Source: RPQJ01 sp046347155 (lineage in GTDB: Bacteria > Pseudomonadota > Gammaproteobacteria > Steroidobacterales > Steroidobacteraceae). Taken from it: a DNA stretch of 64,000 bases. The first letter of the stretch is position 1, and every line of letters starts with the position of its first letter. The DNA is taken from the NCBI GenBank assembly GCA_046347155.1, contig JAXMGT010000001.1:620001-684000 (forward strand). The letters are read 5' to 3'. The translations under genes and the position numbers were made by a program. Of the stretch, positions 57,044-64,000 are shown one piece after another. The notes beneath the pieces are model-generated. The model was not told the DNA's origin and did not search any database. It was given only the letters and a program-made list of their open reading frames with translations.

Positions 57044-57415
57044 TCAAGCCGTCCGGCTGACGACCAGCACACCGACGAGGATCATCGCGATCCCCAGCAG
57101 TGCGGTCCCGGGCAGCGACTCCTTGAGCAGCATTGTGCTGCCTACCGTCACGATGCAGAAAAGTGTGCCGATGTACACCGGCAATGCGATCGATACCGGG
57201 TGCCGTTCGGCCACGAAGAACCACGCGACCGAACTCAGCAGTGCGCAACTGTACGCACTGACGATAAACGGGTCGCGCAGGTACGTGAAGGCCCGCTCGG
57301 CAGGCGCCATCCCGTGCGCGGCGGTCCCTGCCAGCAGCGCGACGCGCCACCTGATGACGAGGCTGCTGTACGAAGACAGCAGGATAGACGGCAGGGCAGC
57401 CAACAGCAGTTTCAT
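57044..57415 (-). CDS. SMR/EamA-type small membrane transporter, ArnE/ArnF-like
   Basis: It has 123 aa with four transmembrane segments (about 2-20, 48-68, 75-95 and 100-120), the size and topology of small multidrug resistance proteins and of the ArnE/ArnF undecaprenyl-phosphate-aminoarabinose flippase subunits. Seen: the third-to-fourth helix signature TVGSTMLLKESLPGTALLGIAMILVGVLVV. In this context a lipid-linked sugar flippase is more likely than drug export. Only one such gene is present, whereas ArnE/F is a heterodimer. Confidence 0.7.
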   Translation of the reverse strand: MKLLLAALPSILLSSYSSLVIRWRVALLAGTAAHGMAPAERAFTYLRDPFIVSAYSCALLSSVAWFFVAERHPVSIALPVYIGTLFCIVTVGSTMLLKESLPGTALLGIAMILVGVLVVSRTA

Positions 57416-57424
57416 TCTTGAGCC

Positions 57425-58300
57425 CTACAGCAGGCCGAGCAGGTAGCTGCCGTAGCCGCTTTTCTCGAGTGGCTGTGCCAGCTCGATGAGCCGAGCGTCG
57501 TCGATCCAGCCGTTGAGCCAGGCGATTTCCTCCGGACAGCTGATCCGCAGTCCCTGGCGCTGCTCGATCGTCTGCACGAACTGGCTGGCCTGGAGCATCG
57601 ACTCGTGAGTGCCGGTGTCGAGCCACGCGAACCCGCGGCCCAGCGGCTGGAAGTGGAGCTTCCCCTCGTCAAGGTAGAGACGCAGCAGGTCGATGATCTC
57701 GGTTTCACCGCGCGAGGAGGGGCGCAGCCGGGCGACCTGCCCGGGCGCGTGCTCGTCGAAGAAATAAAGCCCCGTCACCGCGAGGTTGGACTTCGGCGAG
57801 GCCGGCTTTTCCTCCAGGCTCGCGATTCTCCCGTCGGACCGGAGTTCGACGACACCGAAGCCACCCGGATCACGGACCCGGTAGCCGAAGATCGTGGCGC
57901 CGGACTCGCGGGCGTCGGCCCGGCGGAGCATGGGCGTGAAGCCCTGCCCATAGAAGATGTTGTCGCCGAGCACTAGGCAGCTGGGACCTCCTTCGAGGAA
58001 TTCACGCGCGATCGCGAGCGCCTGCGGCAGCCCGTCGGGTCGCGGCTGCACGGCATATTCGAATCGCATGCCCCACCGTTCGCCGTCACCGAGCAGTCGC
58101 TGGAAGAAGAACTGCTCCTGCGGCGTGCTGATGATCATGACCTCGCGGATGCCGGCCAGCATCAGCACGCTGAGCGGGTAATAGATCATCGGCTTGTCGT
58201 AGATCGGCAGCAGCTGCTTGCTGACTCCGAGCGTTATCGGGTGCAGGCGAGTCCCGGCCCCACCCGCCAGCACGATGCCCTTGCGCCTGCTCTGTATCAT
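57425..58300 (-). CDS. rfbA: Glucose-1-phosphate thymidylyltransferase RfbA
   Basis: RfbA makes dTDP-glucose from glucose-1-phosphate and dTTP. It has 291 aa, the standard length. Seen: the nucleotide-binding GIVLAGGAGTRLHPIT and the sequel SKQLLPIYDKPMIYYPLS, GDNIFYGQGF, and the product-site GETEIIDLLRLYL with WLDTGTHESML. ATG 58300 overlaps the rfbB stop (ATGA). It begins the dTDP-deoxysugar route shared by rfbB and rffA. Confidence 0.96.
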   Translation of the reverse strand: MIQSRRKGIVLAGGAGTRLHPITLGVSKQLLPIYDKPMIYYPLSVLMLAGIREVMIISTPQEQFFFQRLLGDGERWGMRFEYAVQPRPDGLPQALAIAREFLEGGPSCLVLGDNIFYGQGFTPMLRRADARESGATIFGYRVRDPGGFGVVELRSDGRIASLEEKPASPKSNLAVTGLYFFDEHAPGQVARLRPSSRGETEIIDLLRLYLDEGKLHFQPLGRGFAWLDTGTHESMLQASQFVQTIEQRQGLRISCPEEIAWLNGWIDDARLIELAQPLEKSGYGSYLLGLL

Positions 58301-59388
58301 GTCGTGAGCCCCAGCCGTTCGCCACGATAACCGCCGGTCTGCACCCGGCGCACCCACTCGCCATTCTCAAGGTACCACCGCAGCGTCCGGCGCAGGCCGT
58401 CCTCGAGTCCGATCGACGGGTTCCAGCCGAGTTCGTCTCTCATCCGGGAGCCGTCGATCGCGTAGCGCCGGTCGTGGCCGGGCCGATCCTCGACGAACCG
58501 GATCGAAGCCTCGTGGCGCGAACCGTCGACGCGCGGCGCCTCGTCGTCCAGGAGCCGGCACAGGCTGCGGACCAGCGCGACGTTCGTCCGCTCCGAGTTC
58601 CCGCCGATGTTGTAGGTCTCGCCGACGCGGCCCGCGTCGAGTACCCGCGCGATCGCAGAGCAGTGGTCGACGACGTGCAGCCAGTCGCGGACGTTGAGAC
58701 CGTCCCCGTAGACGGGCAGTCCCTCCCCGGCGACAGCCTTCAGGATCATCAGCGGAATCAATTTCTCCGGGAACTGGTATGGCCCGTAGTTGTTCGAGCA
58801 GTGGGTGACGATCGTCGGGAGCCCGTAGGTCCGGTTGAAGGCGCGCACCAGGTGGTCCGATGCGGCCTTCGAAGCCGCGTAAGGCGAATTCGGCGCATAG
58901 GGGCTCGCCTCGGTGAAGTGGCCGGAATCCCCGAGCGATCCGTACACCTCGTCCGTCGAGACGTGGATGAATCGGAAATCGTCGCGCTCGATGCCGGGCA
59001 GCGTACTCCAGTGGTCTCGGGCCGCCTCGAGCAGCGTCAGGGTGCCGACGACGTTCGTCTGGATGAACTGGGCCGGCCCGTCGATCGAGCGGTCCACGTG
59101 GGTCTCGGCGGCGAAGTTGATCACGGCGCGGGGGCGGTGCTCACGCAGCAGCCGGGCAACCGTCCCGGCGTCCCCGATGTTCCCGTGGACGAACACGTGC
59201 CCGGGGTGGTCCTGTACCGGCGCCAGGGTGTCCAGGTTACCTGCATAGGTCAGTGCATCGAGATTCACGACGCACTGCCCGGCGGCGACGGAACCGAGCA
59301 CGAAGTTGCCACCGATGAAGCCCGCGCCGCCGGTCACGAGCAACGGCCCGCCTGAGGCGGCAAAGCGCATTTCGGGGAGCGCGCTCAC
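58297..59388 (-). CDS. rfbB: dTDP-glucose 4,6-dehydratase RfbB
   Basis: This NAD-dependent short-chain dehydrogenase-type enzyme makes dTDP-4-keto-6-deoxyglucose. It has 363 aa with the GTG start at 59388, which overlaps the rffA stop (GTGA); ATG 59370 would remove six residues. Seen: LVTGGAGFIGGNFV, NFAAETHVDRSI, STDEVYGSLGD, the catalytic YAASKAASDHLV, and NNYGPYQFPEKLIP. rfbC and rfbD (rhamnose branch) are missing, so the 4-keto sugar most likely goes to RffA. Confidence 0.96.
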   Translation of the reverse strand: MSALPEMRFAASGGPLLVTGGAGFIGGNFVLGSVAAGQCVVNLDALTYAGNLDTLAPVQDHPGHVFVHGNIGDAGTVARLLREHRPRAVINFAAETHVDRSIDGPAQFIQTNVVGTLTLLEAARDHWSTLPGIERDDFRFIHVSTDEVYGSLGDSGHFTEASPYAPNSPYAASKAASDHLVRAFNRTYGLPTIVTHCSNNYGPYQFPEKLIPLMILKAVAGEGLPVYGDGLNVRDWLHVVDHCSAIARVLDAGRVGETYNIGGNSERTNVALVRSLCRLLDDEAPRVDGSRHEASIRFVEDRPGHDRRYAIDGSRMRDELGWNPSIGLEDGLRRTLRWYLENGEWVRRVQTGGYRGERLGLTT

Positions 59389-60524
59389 GCCGGCCGTCCG
59401 AGGAACTCGAGGGCCGAGTCGATCACGAAATCCAGTTGCGGCTCGAGACCGGGCCACAGCGGGAGCCGGATCAGCCGGTCGGCGACGTCGAGCGTCACCG
59501 GCAACTCGCCCGACGCGCGTCCCGCGCGTTGACCGAATGGCGACGTGTGCAGCGGGACGTAGTGCGTCGCGCACTGGATGCCGATGCCATCCATCTGCCG
59601 GACGAACGCCGAGCGATCGTCGAGATCGCGCAGCAGCAGGTAGTACATGTGGGCATTGTGCCGGCACCCGGCCGTACTGCCGGGGCGGCCCAGCCGGCCC
59701 TGCGCCTCGAGTGCCTCGAACGCCGCGTGGTACCGGTCCCAGATCGCGAGGCGCCGGGCCGTGATTGCTTCCGCATGCTCGAGCTGCGCCAGCAGGTAAG
59801 CGGCGACGAGTTCGCTGGGCAGGTACGAGGATCCGACGTCCACCCATGTGTACTTGTCGACCTGTCCGCGGAAGAACTGGCTGCGGTTGGTGCCCTTCTC
59901 GCGCAGGATCTCGGCCCTTGCCGCCAGTCGGGGATCGCTGACCAGCAGGGCGCCCCCTTCTCCGGAGACCAGGTTCTTCGTCGCGTGGAAGCTGAGTGCA
60001 GCCATCCCGCCAAAGGTCCCGAGCGGCCGGCCGTCCAGGCTCGACATGATCGCCTGAGCGGCATCCTCGACGACGCCCAGCCCGTGCCGCCGTGCAATCG
60101 CGCCGATCGCCGTCATGTCGCATCCGACGCCGGCGTAGTGCACGGGGACGATGGCCCGCGTGCGCCCGGTGATCGCCGCCTCCACGAGCCTCTCGTCGAG
60201 ATTCAGCGTGTCCTGCCGGACGTCGACGAAAACCGGGACGGCGCCCCGCAGCACGAAGGCATTCGCCGTGGACACGAACGTATAGGACGGCAGGATGACT
60301 TCGTCACCCGGCGCCAGGTCGAGCAGCAACGCCGCCATCTCGAGCGCGGCCGTGCAGGAGTGGGTGAGCAGTGCCTTCGAGCCGCGGTGGTGGGTTTCGA
60401 GCCATTCGTGGCAACGTCGCGTGAATGCTCCGTCCCCGGACAGGTGGTGTGACGCTTGCGCCTGCGCGACGTACGGCAGCTCGGTGCCGGTCACGTGGGG
60501 TCGATTGAATGGTATCCGGTCCAT
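59385..60524 (-). CDS. rffA: dTDP-4-amino-4,6-dideoxygalactose transaminase RffA/WecE
   Basis: This PLP-dependent sugar aminotransferase converts dTDP-4-keto-6-deoxyglucose to dTDP-4-amino-4,6-dideoxy-D-galactose (dTDP-Fuc4N). It has 379 aa. Seen: the opening IPFNRPHVTGTELPYVAQA, LTHSCTAALEMAALLL, VEDAAQAI, and the internal aldimine Lys183 in SFHATKNLVSGEGG. The sequence resembles WecE rather than other sugar aminotransferases. No acetyltransferase (WecD) is present, so the free amino group is available for another acyl group, possibly one added by the ATP-grasp ligase. Confidence 0.93.
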   Translation of the reverse strand: MDRIPFNRPHVTGTELPYVAQAQASHHLSGDGAFTRRCHEWLETHHRGSKALLTHSCTAALEMAALLLDLAPGDEVILPSYTFVSTANAFVLRGAVPVFVDVRQDTLNLDERLVEAAITGRTRAIVPVHYAGVGCDMTAIGAIARRHGLGVVEDAAQAIMSSLDGRPLGTFGGMAALSFHATKNLVSGEGGALLVSDPRLAARAEILREKGTNRSQFFRGQVDKYTWVDVGSSYLPSELVAAYLLAQLEHAEAITARRLAIWDRYHAAFEALEAQGRLGRPGSTAGCRHNAHMYYLLLRDLDDRSAFVRQMDGIGIQCATHYVPLHTSPFGQRAGRASGELPVTLDVADRLIRLPLWPGLEPQLDFVIDSALEFLGRPA

Positions 60525-60527
60525 GAC

Positions 60528-62153
60528 TCAGCCTGCGCGTGCGCCCGGTGCCGGCCGCGTCGGCGCGCTCGTACCGGCGGTCGCACCTCGGAGCACGAAG
60601 ACCCGGAGCGGTCCCATCGGCTCGACCTCCTCGTAGCGTGCCCAGATTCGTGCGAAACGCGGATCACCGAGGTAGAACGCCAGGTCGTCGAACGGGCGGT
60701 CGCCCAACCCGAGCCGCACCGGGGCGTACTCGACGAAGACGATGCGCGGCGGCCTGCGTTCGAAGTCGTGGATGACCTGGTCGCGGAGAACACCCGCCGC
60801 GCGGACGATGCCTGCGCGCCTCTTCGGGTCCGTCACCTCGTCGAGCCGGGCAATCGCAGGGATGAAGGGCTGGTTGATCGAACTGCCCGACCACTCCGCC
60901 CGGGTGTAGGAAGCCGTCGGGAAGCCCGGGAAAGGGTGCGTCGAAAAGCCATAGAAATAACTGCCCGGTTCGGGCGCGACGCGATCGACCATCTCGATCA
61001 CCGCCTGCCGGAAGCGCCCGTTTGGTCCCCACCCGATGTTGTACTGGAAGTACCAGTGCGCGACGTCGTCGTGCACCGCCTTCAGAGGAATCACGGCGAG
61101 GAACGCCACTGACGCGAGCACGGCGAGCCGAAGCGGGCTGCCGTTCTCGCGCCACCGCGTCCACGCCCGATGCGAGCCTTCGCCCGCGCAGGCGCCGAGC
61201 AGCGCGAGCGCGCAGGCCAGCACCGGATAGCCGTGGTAGACGAAGCCCTTGCGCTGGACGAAGTAGCAAACCGCGTATCCGAGCGCCGCGAGCAGCACCG
61301 CCGTGTGATGGGCGCGCCAGGTCCGGGTGAATGCTGCGATGGTGAGCGCGAACAACGCCGGCTGCACGATGCGCAGGAATCGCTCGAGCAGGGCACCGTA
61401 CGGCGCAGTGCCATAAGCCCAGTAGGTCGCGAGCGTCAGTTCGAGTCTCGACGCAAGGTAGTCGTGCAGCAGGAGTGCCGCGAGCGCGACGTACGCAGCC
61501 ACCGCGCCGGCCATCACGAGGAACTCCGTGCGGACGAACTGCCGCCGGGGGCCGAGCCTTAACAGCAACCACAGCTCGATGAGTCCCGGGACGGCCAGGA
61601 AGTGGGGCTTCACCGAGAACCCGATGCCGGCGAGCAGTCCGATGACCGCCATCGTGGCGGTGTGCGGCAGCCGTCCACCCTCCACCCGCAGCACGGCCAT
61701 CGCCAGATATGGCATCGCGAACAGCACTGAGGCGTACTCGCGCTGCCCGAAGCTGAAGCCAGGCGCCAGCGTGGCGGCGATCACGAAAGCGCCGACCCAA
61801 CCGGCCGATGCTGCGGTGGCTGGCCGCGCGATGCGGCGCAACACCTCGACCAGCAGGGCAGTGCTCAAGAGCGCGTAGCCCCAGAACATCAGGCGCACTG
61901 CGGTTGGCTCGTCCATCCACCCGAAGTGGACGGCGATCCCGGCAGGCATGAACAGCAGCCACACCATCGGCAGGTTGCCGTCGAACAGGTCGTCGCCGAC
62001 GCTCCTGCCCTGCAGCAGCCAGGTGTCGAAATGGATGAAGTAGGAGACGTCGTGATTGAGGTGCGTTGCGGACTGCAGCCAGTGCCCGATGAGCGCCAGC
62101 GCGACGATCGCCACGCCGAGCAGCGCCGACGGCGGAATCTGCCTCTGCATCAT
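60528..62153 (-). CDS. Multispanning membrane protein, probable GT-C glycosyltransferase
   Basis: It has about 541 aa from ATG 62153 (568 aa if an in-frame start at 62189 or 62234 is used). Seen: about eleven to twelve transmembrane helices in the first 400 residues and a C-terminal soluble periplasmic domain of about 140 residues. The first periplasmic loop holds NHDVSYFIHFD, with an Asp where GT-C enzymes such as ArnT and PMT keep a catalytic acid. That fits an undecaprenyl-phosphate-sugar transferase, but I see no stronger family signature. It is first in the minus-strand operon and lies 134 bp downstream of pilR, 3 bp upstream of rffA. Confidence 0.72.
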   Translation of the reverse strand: MMQRQIPPSALLGVAIVALALIGHWLQSATHLNHDVSYFIHFDTWLLQGRSVGDDLFDGNLPMVWLLFMPAGIAVHFGWMDEPTAVRLMFWGYALLSTALLVEVLRRIARPATAASAGWVGAFVIAATLAPGFSFGQREYASVLFAMPYLAMAVLRVEGGRLPHTATMAVIGLLAGIGFSVKPHFLAVPGLIELWLLLRLGPRRQFVRTEFLVMAGAVAAYVALAALLLHDYLASRLELTLATYWAYGTAPYGALLERFLRIVQPALFALTIAAFTRTWRAHHTAVLLAALGYAVCYFVQRKGFVYHGYPVLACALALLGACAGEGSHRAWTRWRENGSPLRLAVLASVAFLAVIPLKAVHDDVAHWYFQYNIGWGPNGRFRQAVIEMVDRVAPEPGSYFYGFSTHPFPGFPTASYTRAEWSGSSINQPFIPAIARLDEVTDPKRRAGIVRAAGVLRDQVIHDFERRPPRIVFVEYAPVRLGLGDRPFDDLAFYLGDPRFARIWARYEEVEPMGPLRVFVLRGATAGTSAPTRPAPGARAG

Positions 62154-62286
62154 CGAATCAGGTTGCACCGGTGACGCCCGCCCCGTCATTGAGCGGAAAA
62201 GGATAGCAGCGCACCCGGTCGCCGCGGCCCGCAAACTGCCGAAGACCTCACAGAATCGGGCCGCGCGCCATTCGCGCCGCGCGCGC

Positions 62287-63633
62287 TCACTCGATCCCCA
62301 GCTTCTTGATCCGGTACCGGAGCTGGCGGAACGTGATGCCGAGCAGTTCGGCGGCCCGGGTCTTGTTGTAGCGGGTCTGCTCGAGCGCCCGGACGATCGC
62401 GTCGCGCTCGATGTGCGCGAGCTGGCCCTCGAGCCCGTCCACCGTGGCGGTGTCGTCGTCGTAGTCCGCGAGGTCGACGTTCGTCGAACCCTGGCGCAGC
62501 TGGATGTCGTCGGGACGCACGACGTCGCCGACGCACAGCGTGACCGCGCGCTCCAGGATGTTCTCCAGCTCGCGGACGTTGCCCGGGTACGCGTAGCCCA
62601 GCAGCTTCTCGAGCGCCTCGTCGCTGATCGACGGCCGCGGCACGCCGATCTGGCGCGAGACCTTCTCGACCAGCACCTCGACGAGCTGCGGCACGTCGTC
62701 GAGCCGCTCCCGCAGCGGCGGTACCCGGAGTTCGATCACGTTGATCCGGTAGTACAGGTCCTCGCGGAACCGGCCGGCCTTCACGAGTTCGTCGAGCTTG
62801 CGGTGGGTCGCCGAGAGGATCCGGACGTCGACCGGGATCTCGCGGGTTTCGCCGACCGGGCGGACCTTCTTCTCCTGGATCACCCGCAGCAGCTTCACCT
62901 GCATGTGCAGCGGCAGGTCGGCCACTTCGTCGAGGAACAGCGTGCCGCCCTCGGCGCTGCGGATCAGGCCGTCCTTGTCGGCCACCGCACCGGTGAAGCT
63001 GCCCTTCTTGTGGCCGAAGAGCTCGCTCTCCATCAGCTCGGACGGGATCGCGCCACAGTTCACCGGTACGAACGGGCCATCCTTGCGCGGCCCCGACTCG
63101 TGGATCAGCCGGGCGACCAGCTCCTTGCCGGTGCCGGAGTCGCCGGAGATGTGCACGGGCGCCTGCGACCGCGTGACCCGGCCGATCATGTCGCGCAGCT
63201 GCTGCATCGGCTTCGAGGTGCCGTGCAGCTTCATCGCCGACCAGCGGCCGGTCGCCTCGAGGTCGCTGCCGAGCCGGAGCGTCGCCGCGATCAGCTTGCG
63301 CAGCGCGCCGAGGTCGAGCGGCTTCGAGATGAAGTCGAACGCGCCGAGCTTGAGCGCGCGCACGGCAGCCTCGACGTTGCCATGCGCCGTGATCACGGCG
63401 ACCGGAACCCCGGGCCGGTGTGCCTGGATCCACTCGACGATCTCGAGCCCGTCCCGCCCGGGCAGGCGCAGGTCGGTCAGCACGAGGTCGTACGGTTCGC
63501 TGCCGAGCGCGCGCACGGCGGTCGAGTAGTCACCGGCCGTGTCCACGGCGATCTCCATGCGGCCCAGCGTGATGGACAGCAGGTCGCGGATGTCGGGTTC
63601 GTCGTCGACGACGAGGGCGCGTTTCTGGCGCAT
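62287..63633 (-). CDS. pilR: Sigma-54-dependent response regulator PilR
   Basis: PilR is an NtrC-family activator that turns on pilA at its sigma-54 promoter. It has 448 aa. Seen: a receiver domain with Asp10, Asp11 and phospho-acceptor Asp54, an AAA+ domain with Walker A GDSGTGKE (164-171), GSFTGA (211-216, the sigma-54 contact loop; GAFTGA in NtrC), Walker B TLFLDEVADL, and a Fis-type helix-turn-helix at the C-terminus (TRYNKTRAAELLGITFRQLRYRIKK). ATG 63633 starts at the receiver domain. It follows pilS by 78 bp. Confidence 0.94.
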   Translation of the reverse strand: MRQKRALVVDDEPDIRDLLSITLGRMEIAVDTAGDYSTAVRALGSEPYDLVLTDLRLPGRDGLEIVEWIQAHRPGVPVAVITAHGNVEAAVRALKLGAFDFISKPLDLGALRKLIAATLRLGSDLEATGRWSAMKLHGTSKPMQQLRDMIGRVTRSQAPVHISGDSGTGKELVARLIHESGPRKDGPFVPVNCGAIPSELMESELFGHKKGSFTGAVADKDGLIRSAEGGTLFLDEVADLPLHMQVKLLRVIQEKKVRPVGETREIPVDVRILSATHRKLDELVKAGRFREDLYYRINVIELRVPPLRERLDDVPQLVEVLVEKVSRQIGVPRPSISDEALEKLLGYAYPGNVRELENILERAVTLCVGDVVRPDDIQLRQGSTNVDLADYDDDTATVDGLEGQLAHIERDAIVRALEQTRYNKTRAAELLGITFRQLRYRIKKLGIE

Positions 63634-63711
63634 CGTGGGGCGGCAGCCGGCTCGAGTTCGATGGTGCCCCGGACTATACCGCACCTCGCGCGGCAGGCCG
63701 CGTGCGGGTGC

Positions 63712-64000
63712 TCACGCCCAGCGGGACGGGTCGGCGAAGATCACCCGGAACACGCTCCCGCCGCCGGGCCGTGCCTCGTAGGCGAGCACGGCGCCGTTCG
63801 TCTGGCACAGCTCCCGGGAGATGAAGAGCCCGAGGCCGGTGCCGCCCGCCTTGTCGGTGAAGAACGGCTCGAAGATGCGCTCGGCGTGCGTCGGCGCGAT
63901 GCCCGGGCCCCGGTCCGCGACCTCGAGGAACGGCCGGCCGGTCGACGCGATGCGCCCGCTCCGCAGCAGTATCGGTTCCGCGCCGTCGCCGCCCGCGTGT
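63712..64000 (-). CDS. pilS: Sensor histidine kinase PilS, 3' part only
   Basis: The last 95 or so codons run off the window edge. Seen in translation: HATPase_c boxes including a G1-like DRGPGI, FEPFFTDKAGGTGLGL (F and G2 boxes), then GGGSVFRVIFAD and the stop. This is the catalytic end of a histidine kinase; identity as PilS is from its position upstream of pilR on the same strand. The sensor and dimerisation parts lie outside the window. Confidence 0.85.
   Translation of the reverse strand, partial: HAGGDGAEPILLRSGRIASTGRPFLEVADRGPGIAPTHAERIFEPFFTDKAGGTGLGLFISRELCQTNGAVLAYEARPGGGSVFRVIFADPSRWA

Noticed and set aside
48006..62189. Island considered as prophage, integrative element or defence locus
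   Set aside because: No integrase, transposase, tRNA target, direct-repeat ends, nuclease or CRISPR repeat was seen. Contents are sugar, lipid and tailoring enzymes.

Overview
The window is dense, high-GC (by eye roughly two thirds G+C) chromosomal DNA. It reads as a gammaproteobacterium: an ibaG-murA block divergent from kdsD-kdsC-lptCAB-rpoN-rapZ, petABC followed by sspA-sspB, lpoA/yraN/rsmI, a class A RNase P RNA, a complete mraZ-to-lpxC division and cell wall cluster, dciA, secA-mutT, and coaE-pilD-pilC-pilB-pilA with pilR-pilS nearby. The coaE-pil order with a variable surface-polysaccharide block between pilA and pilR resembles Xanthomonadales-type chromosomes, but no marker here fixes the order or genus. 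No tRNA, transposase, integrase or CRISPR array was found.

Layout. 42-2580: patatin-like lipase and mgtE (convergent). 2731-8521 (minus): kdsD, kdsC, lptC, lptA, lptB, rpoN, rapZ, an LPS/Kdo and sigma-54 operon with almost every junction overlapping; hpf, ptsN and hprK are not present between rpoN and rapZ. 8657-10193: ibaG-murA. 10359-12944: Rieske protein, cytochrome b and cytochrome c1 of the bc1 complex. 13047-14050: stringent starvation proteins SspA and SspB. 14066-17181: yraN, lpoA and divergent rsmI. 17255-17632: rnpB. 18083-35814: mraZ, rsmH, ftsL, ftsI, murE, murF, mraY, murD, ftsW, murG, murC, ddl, ftsQ, ftsA, ftsZ, lpxC; murB is absent. A good sigma-70 promoter and three TGGG repeats spaced exactly 10 bp (a MraZ operator) precede mraZ. 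35815-42912: dciA, M23 peptidase, secA, mutT, tpm, yacG, zapD, coaE. 42930-47642: pilD, pilC, pilB and the major pilin gene pilA, which has a textbook sigma-54 promoter. 62287-64000: pilR and the 3' part of pilS.

Between pilA and pilR lies an accessory island (about 48.0-62.2 kb). Its left part holds a membrane-anchored alkaline-phosphatase/sulfatase-superfamily protein and a small membrane protein. Then comes a plus-strand chain of four start/stop-overlapping genes: an ArnC/GtrB-like GT2, an ATP-grasp ligase, a fold-type III PLP decarboxylase and a sulfotransferase. A convergent minus-strand operon holds a GT-C-like multispanning membrane protein, rffA, rfbB, rfbA, a 123-residue SMR/ArnE-like protein and two methyltransferases. 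My inference is a surface or pilin decoration pathway. RfbA, RfbB and RffA would make dTDP-4-amino-4,6-dideoxy-D-galactose. The GT2 would load a sugar on undecaprenyl phosphate, the SMR-like protein would flip it and the GT-C protein would transfer it in the periplasm. Aminoacylation, decarboxylation, sulfation and methylation would be tailoring steps. This is the best candidate for an undescribed system here.

The regulatory pieces fit together: rpoN (sigma-54), the PilS-PilR pair and a sigma-54 promoter on pilA all occur within the window.
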